DNA of 64,000 nt from Corynebacterium incognita (GTDB lineage: Bacteria > Actinomycetota > Actinomycetes > Mycobacteriales > Mycobacteriaceae). The stretch spans positions 930,001 through 994,000 of the forward strand of contig NZ_CP059404.1 in the NCBI RefSeq assembly GCF_014217255.1. Direction: 5' to 3'. Positions within the stretch are counted from its first letter, which is position 1. Every line of letters begins with the position of its first letter. The position numbers and the translations under genes are program-made. Under the pieces are notes generated by a model, which was not told the DNA's origin, ran no database searches, and was given only the letters and a program-made list of their open reading frames with translations. This document shows, piece by piece, positions 17,754-27,449 of this stretch.

Positions 17754-20309
17754 CTAAGCCGAGAGGATCTCCAGCTCCTCGCCGGACTCATCCACGTGCA
17801 CGGAGACGTTCTGGCCCTCGCGGACGTCGCCGGCAAGTACCTTCTTAGCCAGCTTGTCACCGATGGCCTGCTGGATCAGTCGGCGCAGCGGGCGGGCGCC
17901 GTAGGCCGGGTCGTAACCGCGCTCGGCTAGCCAGGCCTTGGCGTCCGCATCCACGTCCAGTGTGAGACGCTTGGCTGCGAGGCGCTCGCGGAGGCTCTCC
18001 AACTGGACGTCGACGATGCCCTCCAGCAGCTCCTGGGACAGCGGGTCAAAGATGACCACGTCGTCCAAGCGGTTAATGAACTCCGGCTTGAACGCGGACT
18101 TCACCGCCGCCATCATTTCCTCGCGGGTGCCGCCAGCGCCCAGGTTGGAGGTCAAGATGATGACCGTATTGCGGAAGTCCACCGTGCGGCCTTGGCCGTC
18201 GGTCAGCCTGCCCTCGTCCAACACCTGGAGCAGGACGTCGAAGACGTCCGGGTGGGCCTTCTCCACCTCGTCGAAGAGCACCAGGGTGTACGGGCGGCGG
18301 CGGACCGCCTCCGTGAGCTGGCCGCCGGCCTCGTGGCCCACGTAGCCCGGAGGGGCACCGACCAGGCGGGAAACGGAATGCTTCTCGCCGTACTCGGACA
18401 TGTCAATGCGCACCATGGCCGTCTCATCGTCAAACAGGAACTCCGCGGTGGCCTTGGCCAGCTCCGTCTTGCCCACGCCGGTCGGGCCGAGGAACAGGAA
18501 GGAGCCGGTCGGGCGGTTCGGATCCGCGATGCCCGCTCGCGAGCGGCGCACCGCGTCCGAGACGGCCGTGACCGCGTCTTTTTGACCGATGACGCGCTGG
18601 CCCAGGATGGACTCCATGTTGAGCAGCTTCTCAGTCTCGCCCTGCAGCATCTTGCCGGCCGGGATACCAGTCCACGCGGAGACGACCTCGGCGATGGTGT
18701 CCGGGGTGACCTCCTCGCTCAGCATCGCTCCCTGCTGCTCGTTGGCCCTGGCCTCGGCCTCTTCCACCTGCTTCTCCAGCTCCGGGATGCGACCATAGCG
18801 CAGCTCGGAGGCCTTCTCGTAGTCGCCGTCACGCTCAGCAATCTCGGCGTCGCGGCGCAGGTTCTCCAGCTCCTCCTTGGCGTTCTGGACGTCGTCGATG
18901 ACTTTCTTCTCGTTCATCCAGCGCGCCTTGAGCTCGCCGAGCTTCTCGCGTTCATCCGCCAGCTCCTGCTGAAGGCGGCTCAGGCGATCGTGGGACGCCG
19001 CGTCCGACTCCTTCTTCAGGGCCAGTTCCTCGATCTCCATGCGGCGCACGGCGCGCTCCAGCTCGTCGATCTCCTGCGGCGAGGAGTCAATCTCCATGCG
19101 CAGGCGCGAACCGGCCTCGTCCACCAGGTCGATGGCCTTGTCTGGGAGGAAGCGGTTGGTGATGTAGCGGTGCGACAGCTCCGCCGCGGACACCAGCGCG
19201 GAGTCTTGGATGCGCACGCCGTGGTGCACCTCGTAGCGCTCCTTCAGGCCACGCAGGATGCCGATGGTGTCTTCCACAGACGGCTCGGCGGCGTAGACCT
19301 GCTGGAAGCGGCGCTCCAGGGCAGCGTCCTTCTCGATGTACTTGCGGTACTCGTCCAGCGTGGTGGCACCGACCAGGCGCAGTTCACCGCGGGCGAGCAT
19401 GGGCTTAATCATGTTGCCCGCGTCCATGGAGCCCTCACCGGAGGCACCGGCGCCGACGATGGTGTGCAGCTCGTCGATAAAGGTGATGATCTGCCCGTCG
19501 GAGGCCTTGATCTCATCCAGCACGGACTTGAGGCGCTCCTCGAACTCGCCGCGGTACTTCGCACCCGCGACCAGGGAACCCAGGTCCAGGCTCAGCAAAG
19601 TCTTACCCTTGAGCGACTCCGGAACGTCGCCGGCAACGATGCGGCGGGCCAAGCCCTCCACGATGGCGGTCTTACCCACGCCGGGCTCACCGATGAGCAC
19701 CGGGTTGTTCTTGGTCCGGCGCGAGAGCACCTGGACGACGCGGCGAATCTCCTGATCGCGGCCGATAACCGGGTCAATCTTGCCCTCGCGGGCTCGGGCA
19801 GTGAGATCGGTGGCGTACTTTTCTAATGCCTGGAACTGCTCCTCCGGGTTCTCCGAGGTGACCTTTGCAGCGCCGCGCACGGACGGGAAAGCGCCCTCGA
19901 TAACGTCAGCGGAGGCGCCGCGTCCGGTCAACAGCTCCGCGGCATCGGTCTTGGAACCGGCAATCGCGGCGAGCAGCACCTCGGTGGACACGTAATCATC
20001 GCCCAGCTTGCCCGCGAGCTCCTGGGCGTTAGTAAGAACGTTCAGGCCGTCGCGGTTGAAGTTGGGATTGGCCATATTCTGCCCCTCGGCCTTGGGGTAG
20101 GAGTCCACGAGTTCGCGGGCCTCCTTGAGCACGGTCTCCGGCGCCACGCCGGTGGCCTTGAGCACCGGGGCAGCGATGCCGTCCTCCTGGGACAAGATGG
20201 CTACGAGCAAGTGCGCCGGGCGGATATCCGGATTGCCATTCGACGACGCCATCTGCAGCGCCTGCTGCAGAGCTTCCTGCGTCTTGGTGGTGGGGTTGAA
20301 GGAACTCAT
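17754..20309 (-). CDS. clpB: ATP-dependent disaggregase ClpB
   Basis: 851 residues, the normal ClpB length. The Clp-N domain covers about residues 1-140; NBD1 has Walker A GEPGVGKT at 207-214 and Walker B TFIDE near 276-280; the coiled-coil M domain spans about 400-525; NBD2 has GPTGVGKT near 605 and ends with [17 protein letters not shown]. The hexamer works with DnaK, DnaJ and GrpE to dissolve protein aggregates after heat stress. The upstream region has a GGAAC-N18-GTT SigH-type promoter and two HspR operators, so heat and disulfide stress control is likely. Confidence 0.97.
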   Translation of the reverse strand: MSSFNPTTKTQEALQQALQMASSNGNPDIRPAHLLVAILSQEDGIAAPVLKATGVAPETVLKEARELVDSYPKAEGQNMANPNFNRDGLNVLTNAQELAGKLGDDYVSTEVLLAAIAGSKTDAAELLTGRGASADVIEGAFPSVRGAAKVTSENPEEQFQALEKYATDLTARAREGKIDPVIGRDQEIRRVVQVLSRRTKNNPVLIGEPGVGKTAIVEGLARRIVAGDVPESLKGKTLLSLDLGSLVAGAKYRGEFEERLKSVLDEIKASDGQIITFIDELHTIVGAGASGEGSMDAGNMIKPMLARGELRLVGATTLDEYRKYIEKDAALERRFQQVYAAEPSVEDTIGILRGLKERYEVHHGVRIQDSALVSAAELSHRYITNRFLPDKAIDLVDEAGSRLRMEIDSSPQEIDELERAVRRMEIEELALKKESDAASHDRLSRLQQELADEREKLGELKARWMNEKKVIDDVQNAKEELENLRRDAEIAERDGDYEKASELRYGRIPELEKQVEEAEARANEQQGAMLSEEVTPDTIAEVVSAWTGIPAGKMLQGETEKLLNMESILGQRVIGQKDAVTAVSDAVRRSRAGIADPNRPTGSFLFLGPTGVGKTELAKATAEFLFDDETAMVRIDMSEYGEKHSVSRLVGAPPGYVGHEAGGQLTEAVRRRPYTLVLFDEVEKAHPDVFDVLLQVLDEGRLTDGQGRTVDFRNTVIILTSNLGAGGTREEMMAAVKSAFKPEFINRLDDVVIFDPLSQELLEGIVDVQLESLRERLAAKRLTLDVDADAKAWLAERGYDPAYGARPLRRLIQQAIGDKLAKKVLAGDVREGQNVSVHVDESGEELEILSA

Positions 20310-20390
20310 GTTGTCGTTATGCCTTTCGTACTACAGAGGTAGGAGTTATAAATTGTCGCTGCCTCGCATTGTAGGCGCTTCACTCTTCAT

Positions 20391-20416
20391 AACGCACGAG
20401 AAGTTGAGTGTGTTCC
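20391..20416 (-). promoter_or_regulatory. SigH-type promoter of clpB
   Basis: On the minus strand -35 GGAAC (20416-20412), an 18-bp spacer and -10 GTT (20393-20391, followed by ATGAAG). This matches the actinobacterial SigH/SigR consensus GGAAT-N16-20-GTT. The -35 element lies inside the first HAIR operator, so HspR binding would block it. Confidence 0.7.
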
Positions 20417-20422
20417 ACTCAA
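20404..20422. promoter_or_regulatory. HspR operator (HAIR) 1, clpB-helicase intergenic region
   Basis: TTGAGT-gtgttcc-ACTCAA, a perfect match to the HAIR consensus CTTGAGT-N7-ACTCAAG apart from the first outer base. It overlaps the clpB -35 element. Confidence 0.85.
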
Positions 20423-20444
20423 GGCAAAAATTCTCGAAAAATTT

Positions 20445-20463
20445 TTGAGTCGAGCACGCTCAA
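20445..20463. promoter_or_regulatory. HspR operator (HAIR) 2, clpB-helicase intergenic region
   Basis: TTGAGT-cgagcac-GCTCAA, one mismatch in the right half-site. The centres of HAIR 1 and 2 are 41 bp apart, about four helical turns, allowing binding on the same face. This copy is only about 40 bp from the helicase start codon. Confidence 0.75.
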
Positions 20464-20503
20464 CTTGGGTTCGCGGGTGCGGGCCCTGCTCTACAGTAGA
20501 GGC

Positions 20504-23056
20504 GTGACTATCACCCCCTTTGAGCTTGAGCAGCTCATCACGCGGATTAACGCGGCGGCGGCGCGCTACGCCGCGACGGTAGAACTGCTACAGCGCGTCG
20601 AGGCGGGCGGCACCCCGCCGGTGCTGTTCAGTACCGACGACACCACGGCCTATGCGTTCACCCCCGGCACGGACACGGCCGCCTACGTCCACTCGCTGCA
20701 GCCGGTGGTCACCGACGCGATGCGCAGCGACCTCGCACTCGTGTCGTTCCCCTCCCCCGTCCAGCTAGAACAGATGTGGGCCCAGGCCCGCAAAGTGCCC
20801 AAGTATTCGGGGCTGGGCAAGCTGTTTCGCTCCCGTCCGGTCGAGGGCGAACAGGTGGTGGACTGGGCCCGGGGCCTGAATCCGGAGGGAGTCATGCTGC
20901 TGTGTGACGGGATCGTCGACACGCTCACCGGAACCCCATTACCCACCGCGGAGATCTCCACGGACCTGCAACGCCGCACCGGGCGCGCCGTCACATGGAC
21001 CACAGGCGCCGCCCTGGAAGGGCACCGCCGCGCCGTGGACCTGGTGCAACGCGCGCGGGCGACGGAAGAAACTCTCCGCGGCCGCATCGCAGCGGAGAGG
21101 CTCACGCTCTGCGAGCGCCAGGCCGCCGGGCAGTACGCCACAACCTCCGTGTCAGTGCTGGAGACGATCACCTCCGCGCGGATACGCCTGGGCGCCCTCG
21201 AAGGCATGAGCCTGCCGGACATCGCCACCGCCACCCCGGCGCAGCTCATGCGACGCGACGGCGTGGGCGAGAAGACCGCCACCCAAGCCATCGCGGCCGC
21301 GCGTGCCTACTGGAACGACCTGGTGGACGAGCAAACGCCACGCATCGACTACACCGACAAGACGCGCTGCACCCCGTACGTGGTGGCGCTGGCGACGCTG
21401 CTGGCCTACCGCGACGAACTGGGCGCCCTGCCCGAGGTGCCCGCGGCGGCGCTGCCGCCCGTGGCCGCGCATGTCCCGGTCGCGCTGGCCAGCGAGGGGG
21501 CTTTTGAGTTCCTGCGCGTGGAGGATCTGCCGTTCCTGCCGGAGGTCAAAACCATTAGCGCCGACGAAGCGTGGAGCATGTACGCGGTGCGCGCCGCGGA
21601 TTTCCACGCGCTTGCCGACGACCGCGAGTCCCACACCGGCGACCTCCCCGAGGACGTCGTGGAGCGCATTGCCCAACTGCGGTTGCGTGGGCAGGTCAAG
21701 GCGAGCTTGCGTGGCTACCAGGCCTTCGGCGCGAAGTTCGCTATCGCACAAAAGAAGGTGCTCATCGGCGATGAGATGGGCCTGGGCAAAACCATGCAGG
21801 CACTCGCCGCGATGGTGCACGTTGCTGAGGAACAGGCGGCGTCGGAAAGCCTCTGCCACGCCTTAGTGGTGTGCCCGCCGAGCCTGCGGCTGAACTGGCG
21901 GCGCGAAGTGGAAAAATTCACCGACTTCGAGGTCTTTGTCATCCACGGCGCGGCCAAAGATGCAGAATACGCGGCCTGGGTCGAACGTGGCGGCGTGGCG
22001 ATCGTGGGCTACCCCGAGGTACGCAAGAACCCCCTGTTTACCTCCCCGGAGGAATACGTGGAGATCCTGGTGGTGGACGAGGCACACCGCGTGAAGAACG
22101 AGGTCTCCCAACAATCCCGCGCCGTGAAAGTCATGACGGAGATCGCTGGAAACGTCATCTACTTGACCGGCACCCCGCTGGAGAACAAAGTGGCGGAATT
22201 CCAGACGCTGATTAAATATCTCGCGCCGGAGATTGCTACGGATACACAGCGGGTCTCGGAATTTAAGAAGCGCATCGCGCCGGTGTACCTGCGGCGCAAC
22301 CAATCGCAAGTGCTGGCGGAGTTGCCCGCGCTGGTGGAGACGCAGGAGTGGGTCGAGCCCGCGGCGGGCGAACACGATCGCTACCGCGACGCGGTGCAGC
22401 GCGGACACTTCATGGACATGCGGTGCGCCTACGCGCAGCCGGGATCGGCAAAGCTGGAGCGCCTGGCGGAGATTCTTGACGATGCCGCGGCGGACGGCGG
22501 CAAGACCATCGTGTTCACCTTCTTCCGCAGCGTGCTAGAGGCAGTCATGGCCCAGGCCGCGCAGCAAGGGCTGGAGGTATTCGGCCCGGTGGCCGGCGGG
22601 GTGAGCCCCGAGGAGCGGCAGAAGCTGGTGGACAACTTCAGCACGGCAGCTGGCGGCGCCGTGCTGGTCTGCCAGGTCATCGCGGCGGGCGAAGGTCTGA
22701 ACATTCAGGCGGCCAACCGCGTGGTGTTCATGGAGCCGCAGCTCAACCCGGCGAAGGAGGCGCAGGCCATCGCGCGGGCGTACCGGATGGGGCAGATCCG
22801 GACGGTGGAGGTGCACCGGCTGTTCACCCCGGATGCGGTGGACGAGCAGCTGGTCAAGCGCTTGGAGGCCAAGCGGGAGCTGTTTGACCACTACGCCCGC
22901 GAGTCCGTGGCCGCCGAGGCGCCGGAGGCGGTGGACGTGTCCGAGCAGCAACTCATCGATGACGTCATTGCCGCCGAGCAGTCCCGCCTGCAACCCGCGC
23001 CGACGCTGGTTCCTGAGTCGGACGAGGCTGTGGGTGACGCCACCGGAAATGCCTAA
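20504..23056 (+). CDS. SNF2-type DEAD/DEAH-box helicase with helix-hairpin-helix
   Basis: About 850 residues. N-terminal half: an uncharacterised region, then a helix-hairpin-helix at about 230-265 (ATPAQLMRRDGVGEKTATQA). C-terminal half: SNF2 ATPase core with Walker A GDEMGLGKT near 422, Walker B VVDEAHRVKN near 523, motif III YLTGTPLENK, and motif VI QAIARAYRMGQ near 757. Such proteins are ATP-driven DNA translocases that remodel protein-DNA complexes; this one resembles the single-chain bacterial SMARCAL1-like group. I chose GTG 20504 because the frame upstream runs through the HAIR operators. Divergent from clpB and sharing its HspR-controlled region. Confidence 0.82.
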   Translation: MTITPFELEQLITRINAAAARYAATVELLQRVEAGGTPPVLFSTDDTTAYAFTPGTDTAAYVHSLQPVVTDAMRSDLALVSFPSPVQLEQMWAQARKVPKYSGLGKLFRSRPVEGEQVVDWARGLNPEGVMLLCDGIVDTLTGTPLPTAEISTDLQRRTGRAVTWTTGAALEGHRRAVDLVQRARATEETLRGRIAAERLTLCERQAAGQYATTSVSVLETITSARIRLGALEGMSLPDIATATPAQLMRRDGVGEKTATQAIAAARAYWNDLVDEQTPRIDYTDKTRCTPYVVALATLLAYRDELGALPEVPAAALPPVAAHVPVALASEGAFEFLRVEDLPFLPEVKTISADEAWSMYAVRAADFHALADDRESHTGDLPEDVVERIAQLRLRGQVKASLRGYQAFGAKFAIAQKKVLIGDEMGLGKTMQALAAMVHVAEEQAASESLCHALVVCPPSLRLNWRREVEKFTDFEVFVIHGAAKDAEYAAWVERGGVAIVGYPEVRKNPLFTSPEEYVEILVVDEAHRVKNEVSQQSRAVKVMTEIAGNVIYLTGTPLENKVAEFQTLIKYLAPEIATDTQRVSEFKKRIAPVYLRRNQSQVLAELPALVETQEWVEPAAGEHDRYRDAVQRGHFMDMRCAYAQPGSAKLERLAEILDDAAADGGKTIVFTFFRSVLEAVMAQAAQQGLEVFGPVAGGVSPEERQKLVDNFSTAAGGAVLVCQVIAAGEGLNIQAANRVVFMEPQLNPAKEAQAIARAYRMGQIRTVEVHRLFTPDAVDEQLVKRLEAKRELFDHYARESVAAEAPEAVDVSEQQLIDDVIAAEQSRLQPAPTLVPESDEAVGDATGNA

Positions 23057-23064
23057 TGTTCCTT

Positions 23065-23143
23065 TTCGCTAGTAATGCCGAGATTTGCTTACCGTTTTCG
23101 TGTAGACAAAACGGATCATTAGTAGCGAACTGCGCTAATAATG
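23065..23143. repeat. Nested inverted repeat between convergent genes
   Basis: Outer arms TTCGCTAGTAATG (23065-23077) and CATTAGTAGCGAA (23117-23129) pair with one mismatch; an inner hairpin CCGTTTT (23092-23098) / AAAACGG (23108-23114) is perfect. A third copy of the outer motif, CGCTAATAATG, follows at 23133-23143 in direct orientation. It lies between the ends of the helicase and yjbR-like genes, where a bidirectional terminator is expected, but lacks classical T-runs. Confidence 0.55.
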
Positions 23144-23147
23144 GCTC

Positions 23148-23525
23148 CTAGAGCCCGAAGGTGGCCGGGTCCACCGGTCGCCGGGCGCGCGGGAGGCCCG
23201 CGACCACGGCGCAGTAAGCATCCACGAGCAAGCCGCGCACGAGCTGCGGCTCCACGTCCGTGTCGGGGAGCACGCTGGACCAGTGCCGCTTGTTCATGTG
23301 ATAGCCCTCCGTGATGCCTACAAACTTCTTGCGCAGCAGCGCCGCGTCCTCGGGGGCGACTTTTAAGACGAGCTCGCGGTGCGCGGGGGCGTCGACAAGC
23401 ATGGCGAACATCTTGCCGCGCACCTTCCACACGTGGTACTCGGGCGAAAACGGCTGCGAGACCTGGGCAGCGGGGAGCTGCGCGCAGGTCTCACGAGTCA
23501 AAGCGGTGAGGCTGGAATAGTCCAT
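23148..23525 (-). CDS. MmcQ/YjbR family protein
   Basis: 125 residues of the MmcQ/YjbR family (CyaY-like fold), small proteins with a proposed but unproven DNA-binding role. Signatures are HVWKVRGKMFAML in the first half, ELVLKVAPEDAALLR, and GITEGYHMNKRHWSSV near the middle. It starts 11 bp downstream of the GltS-type transporter gene and is probably cotranscribed with it. Confidence 0.85.
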   Translation of the reverse strand: MDYSSLTALTRETCAQLPAAQVSQPFSPEYHVWKVRGKMFAMLVDAPAHRELVLKVAPEDAALLRKKFVGITEGYHMNKRHWSSVLPDTDVEPQLVRGLLVDAYCAVVAGLPRARRPVDPATFGL

Positions 23526-23536
23526 GCCTTAGGAGA

Positions 23537-24895
23537 TTAGACGTGGCCGATGCCTCGCTTGAAGATCGTGCCGCGGGCCGGAAGCCAGCCGCCAAACTTG
23601 GCCATAAAGAAGATGACAATAGCCAGGAGCGTCGCGGCCCAGCCCAGGCCGACCATGAAGCCTGCCAGCACCGCAATCGGGGCAAGGACAGTCATGCCCA
23701 CCTCGAACGGGCCGAAACCAACGTAGGCCACGCCGTACTCGGACAGCGTTCCGGACTCCAGCTTCGGGTCCACGATCTTAAGGATGGCGATGCCGGTGGC
23801 CACGGTGGCCGTAGCCCAGCCCCAGCCGAAGATGCCGCGCTCGATCCAGCGCTCGCCGAAGAACACGGCCGGGAAGTACATGAGGAAGAACGTGCAGTAG
23901 ATGGTGCCCAACACGAACAGGATGAGCAGTGGCACCCAGTAGGACGCGATGGCGGACGGCGTGATGGCGGCAATACCGAAGGCGATGAGGTAATCCGTGG
24001 AGGCGCCCGAGACGGCGGACATGGTGTCCTTGTCTAGGAAGTCCTCGGCGCCGACGGCGTTCATGACGGCGCGGAATACCAGGCCAACGATGAGGGACAT
24101 TGCGAAGAGCGGGACGGAGACGTCCGGGAACTGGTTGGAGATCGCCTCATTAATGAGGTACGCGGTGGCCACCGTCAAGACGATGAAACCCAGGTGCAGC
24201 GCCAGCGGTTCGATGGAGGACGGGTTGGTAGTGGCCTTGCCCAGCGATGGGCGGTCGCCAAGGTTCTTGATGTAGCCGCGGCGCAGCTCCTCCGGGAGCT
24301 CGCTTGGGACGTGGCTGACCTTGCCGCGACGGATGCCCCAGTTACCCGCGATGATGCCGCCCACGATGGCGGCCACGGTACCCACCGTGGCGGAGGTGAA
24401 GCCCAGAGACTGTGCTGCCTCAGCGCCGGCGTCTTCCAGCGCGCCGCCCACAGCGGCGGCGGTGCCGAAGCCGCCAGTGAAGCCCACCGGCAGCATCATG
24501 CCGAACCAGTTCGGGGTGTCAAAGACCGGCTGGAGGAAGTACAGGCCGATGAGGATGAACAGGCCCCACTGACCTAGGAACATCACCGTGGAATAGGCCC
24601 ACATGCGGCGCGCGCCAGATTTGACGCTACCGGTCATCTGCATGGAGTACGCCATGGAAGCAAAGACCATGGCGATGAGGATAGTGGTGTAGCTGCCCAG
24701 GTTGTCAGAGAAGTTGACGATGCCGAGGACTTCCGGGCCGAGGAGCAGACCGAGGAGGCCTGCGGTGACGGGGGCAGGCAGCAGGAGTTGCTGGAACACG
24801 ATCCGGACGTGGTTACGAAGGATACTACCTATGACCAGCAGTAACGAGATAAAACCCACGTCCAACATCAAGGTATTGGCGCTAAATTCTTCCAT
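23537..24895 (-). CDS. GltS-family sodium/glutamate symporter homologue
   Basis: 452 residues, strongly hydrophobic with about ten to twelve membrane segments, of the ESS (GltS) family that imports glutamate with sodium. Family features include LLLPAPVTAGLLGLLLG near residue 38 and the central glycine-rich re-entrant loop LPVGFTGGFGTAAAVGGAL. A second stretch after the middle, SVPLFAMSLIVGLVFRAVMN, marks the inverted repeat of the fold. Glutamate is inferred from the family only. It heads a two-gene unit with the YjbR-like gene. Confidence 0.8.
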   Translation of the reverse strand: MEEFSANTLMLDVGFISLLLVIGSILRNHVRIVFQQLLLPAPVTAGLLGLLLGPEVLGIVNFSDNLGSYTTILIAMVFASMAYSMQMTGSVKSGARRMWAYSTVMFLGQWGLFILIGLYFLQPVFDTPNWFGMMLPVGFTGGFGTAAAVGGALEDAGAEAAQSLGFTSATVGTVAAIVGGIIAGNWGIRRGKVSHVPSELPEELRRGYIKNLGDRPSLGKATTNPSSIEPLALHLGFIVLTVATAYLINEAISNQFPDVSVPLFAMSLIVGLVFRAVMNAVGAEDFLDKDTMSAVSGASTDYLIAFGIAAITPSAIASYWVPLLILFVLGTIYCTFFLMYFPAVFFGERWIERGIFGWGWATATVATGIAILKIVDPKLESGTLSEYGVAYVGFGPFEVGMTVLAPIAVLAGFMVGLGWAATLLAIVIFFMAKFGGWLPARGTIFKRGIGHV

Positions 24896-25150
24896 GCCTT
24901 CAATATTCCTTTGCTTGTAATTGGATCAACCACGGTTTGGTCGCCGGAAACCGTCCCGGCGGAAGGACCCACTCCTTAGGATGATGACGAAAATGAAACC
25001 TCACATACTGTAGCGGGTACTGGGTGAGGTATCACATACAACTCCTAAGCTAATACCCCCATCACTTCTCGCACACTATGGCATTGCCCACAACAGGCGC
25101 AGTGAACTGGGATAACGCGCACCCTCTCCAGTTGGGTAAGATCGACGCCT
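24896..25150. promoter_or_regulatory. Divergent gltS-type / flavohemoprotein promoter region
   Basis: A 255-bp gap. A 7-bp inverted repeat ACCTCAC (24998-25004) ... GTGAGGT (25024-25030) lies roughly in the middle and could be an operator. No -35/-10 pair stood out. Confidence 0.35.
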
Positions 25151-26338
25151 ATGAACAACAGCCCACGGAACCTTCCCGAGTTGGCCGCTTTGCTGCGCGC
25201 CGAGGGGCCGCGGTTGCGGGATATCACCCACGAGCACCTCTACTCCCAGGTCTGGGAGGCTCGGCAGTCCTTCCCCTTCCGGATGGATGCCACGCACGTG
25301 GATTTAGCCCCTGCGCTGGCCTGGGTTTTCGAACGCACCCCGATGTCGGGCACACTGCAGTCCGCTACTCGACGCCGCCTGGCGGAGCTCGGCCGCAGCC
25401 ACCGGCGCCACGGCTTTCCGGCGCACGTGTACCCGATGTTCGCGGCGAGCCTCGAGGCCGGGCTGGAGATTTTTGATCTCACTCCTCGTGTCCACGCCGC
25501 CGCTGTCAAGACGATTAAGGCCGTGTGCGACACCATGGCCCAGGCTGCCACGGAGGCGGATCAGCAGGGCGTTCCCCCGGCGCATTCCGGTGAGGTTGTG
25601 GCCGTAGAGCACCCCAACCGCTTCACCACGGTGGTCAAGCTCGAGACCGGCATGCCCGTAGACTATGCCGCGGGCGATGCCCTGCCGGTGACCTGCGATC
25701 TATTACCAGGCAAGTGGGTTCTGTTGACTCCAGCGGTGCCCAGCGACGATTTCGGCCAGCTGGAATTCCATATTCACAATTGCGGGGACAACTCGCACCT
25801 GTTGTCCACCACCCGGGTTGGCGACCGCTGGATCCTGGGCAACCCGCGCCCCGGCCTCCTTCCCGACGCCGCGGACACCGACCGCGTCATCATCGCCTTC
25901 GGTACGGGTTGGGCCGCGGCGAAGGCCTGGCTGCTGGATCTGGTCAATTCCACCACGGCGCAGGGACACCAGGAGCCTCCGGCCGCGACGTGCGTGTACG
26001 TGGTGGCGGACTCGCCGGGCCTGCTCTACGACACCGAGTTCCAAACGAACCTGGATACGCTCGCGCCTTGGCTCAACCTGCAGCACATCGTCCGCCGCGC
26101 CGACGACGACCGGTGGCTCCGGGCCCAGCCGCTGTCTGCCACCGCGCGCCCCTTGGTCAGCGATGACCCCATCGCTACCGTGGTGGACGACGGCCCGTGG
26201 TTCGAGTTCGACATGGTCCTGGTGGGCGCTCCGGAGGACGTGACAGCCGGGGCGGATCAGCTCCGGGAGGTCGGCTTCCCAGCCGCGGATATCCAGGCCT
26301 ATCCCTGGGCTGTCCCGGAGCAATGGCCGACACTCTAG
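25151..26338 (+). CDS. Flavohemoprotein-like globin with divergent reductase module
   Basis: 395 residues. The N-terminal globin domain (about 1-140) has a probable proximal His84 in LGRSHRRHGFPAHVYP and Tyr31 in the B helix. The rest resembles the FAD/NAD reductase of flavohemoglobins, which detoxify nitric oxide or serve as monooxygenase-like electron carriers, but the FAD motif RxYS is not visible: the equivalent place reads WVLLTPAVP. The NAD-binding loop is approximated by IIAFGTGWAAAKAWL. The orthologous type of gene lies next to clpB in mycobacteria and corynebacteria. Activity as a true nitric oxide dioxygenase is doubtful. Confidence 0.78.
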   Translation: MNNSPRNLPELAALLRAEGPRLRDITHEHLYSQVWEARQSFPFRMDATHVDLAPALAWVFERTPMSGTLQSATRRRLAELGRSHRRHGFPAHVYPMFAASLEAGLEIFDLTPRVHAAAVKTIKAVCDTMAQAATEADQQGVPPAHSGEVVAVEHPNRFTTVVKLETGMPVDYAAGDALPVTCDLLPGKWVLLTPAVPSDDFGQLEFHIHNCGDNSHLLSTTRVGDRWILGNPRPGLLPDAADTDRVIIAFGTGWAAAKAWLLDLVNSTTAQGHQEPPAATCVYVVADSPGLLYDTEFQTNLDTLAPWLNLQHIVRRADDDRWLRAQPLSATARPLVSDDPIATVVDDGPWFEFDMVLVGAPEDVTAGADQLREVGFPAADIQAYPWAVPEQWPTL

Positions 26339-26571
26339 CCGCTGCACGCAGGTTGGCGGAGGGTGTGTATTCGGATGTCGAGCGCGCGGGACTGGAAATC
26401 GCCGAGGCTGTCACGCTGGTGGCCGACGGCAATCTGCCTGACGAGGACTACGAGCGCCTTCGCGAGACCCTGGGCGCCGACGTGCTCGCGGTGTTCCTCA
26501 TGGGCTGCATCAATATGAACGTGTTCAACCGCATCCACTTGTTCTCCCGCACCGTGGTGGGTGAGCCCTAA
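26323..26571 (+). CDS. Small helical protein, carboxymuconolactone decarboxylase-like
   Basis: 82 residues overlapping the end of the flavohemoprotein gene by 16 bp, so the two are translationally coupled. It is all-helical in character. The end GADVLAVFLMGCINMNVFNR resembles the last helices of AhpD/carboxymuconolactone decarboxylase proteins (typical INxFNRL motif), but the CxxC or preceding catalytic half is missing. It may be a half-size partner acting with the globin; the function is not established. Confidence 0.6.
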   Translation: MADTLAAARRLAEGVYSDVERAGLEIAEAVTLVADGNLPDEDYERLRETLGADVLAVFLMGCINMNVFNRIHLFSRTVVGEP

Positions 26572-26574
26572 ACC

Positions 26575-27408
26575 CTAGAACTCCACGCTGCCCGCGACCA
26601 CGGGCAGGCTGCGGCGAGTTTTCTCCACGATCTCGAGGCCGAGATCCCAGTACAGGATCTCCGGTTCGTAGCCGGCCTCCGCTTCTCGACGTCCATTGGG
26701 CGCGACCACGCACGAGTGCCCCGCGCCGGTGGGCCCGGAGGGCTCCCCAGCCTTCGCGTTGCCGCCGGGGCGGGCCTGGCCGGCCGCGACGATGTAGCAG
26801 CCCGAGTCCAGCGCGCGGGCGGCGGTGAGGATGCGCCACTGCTCTACTTTGCCGGGGCCATCCGCCCAGCTGGTGGGCACCACGATGACCTGCGCGCCGC
26901 GCCGCGCGAGCTCCTTGAACTGCTCGGGGAAGCGGATGTCGTAGCACGTGGCTACGCCCACGGTCAGTTCTTCGTCGCCGTCGCGGACTGAAAACGTCAC
27001 CAGGTCCGTGCCGGGGCGCACGGTGTCGGACTCGCGGTAATCAAAAGCGTCGTAGGTGTGGATCTTGTCGTAGCCCAGGTGCTGCCCGCCGCCGGTGATG
27101 AGGGCGGTGTTGTAGACCCGGTTAATTTTTTTGCCGTTTTTATCCACAACGTCCGCGGGACGGAACGTGCCCGCCACAACCACCACTCCCAGCTGCTGGG
27201 CGAGGGCCTGAATACCGGCCGCGAAGGGGCCGTCCAGCTCGCGTGCCTGGGTGTCCAAGCGACCGGCGGAAAAGGCCTGTGACGTGGCCTCCGGCAGCAC
27301 GATGAGGCGCGCTCCCCCGGCTGCTGCGGCACGGATCTGGGCGCTGGCGGCGGCGAGGTTCTCGGACACGTCGGCGCCGGTGGTCATTTGCACTGCTGCT
27401 ACCTTCAT
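26575..27408 (-). CDS. Carbon-nitrogen hydrolase (nitrilase superfamily)
   Basis: 277 residues with an intact catalytic triad: Glu40 in LIVLPEAT, Lys115 in YDKIHTYDAF and Cys155 in GVATCYDIRFPE. The family hydrolyses amides or nitriles; the closest type is the Nit1/Nit2-like omega-amidase or deaminated-glutathione amidase group, which I infer from YDKIHTYDAF and CYDIRFPE, without proof of substrate. I chose ATG 27408 (MKVAAVQMTT). Convergent with the small gene before it (3-bp gap). Confidence 0.85.
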   Translation of the reverse strand: MKVAAVQMTTGADVSENLAAASAQIRAAAAGGARLIVLPEATSQAFSAGRLDTQARELDGPFAAGIQALAQQLGVVVVAGTFRPADVVDKNGKKINRVYNTALITGGGQHLGYDKIHTYDAFDYRESDTVRPGTDLVTFSVRDGDEELTVGVATCYDIRFPEQFKELARRGAQVIVVPTSWADGPGKVEQWRILTAARALDSGCYIVAAGQARPGGNAKAGEPSGPTGAGHSCVVAPNGRREAEAGYEPEILYWDLGLEIVEKTRRSLPVVAGSVEF

Positions 27409-27449
27409 ACCCCTTGAGTGTAACGGCGATCTCACCCGCGCGGGCGAAG

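Noticed and set aside
18192..19826. 544-codon open frame antisense to clpB
   Set aside because: Shadow of clpB with no motif or start signal.
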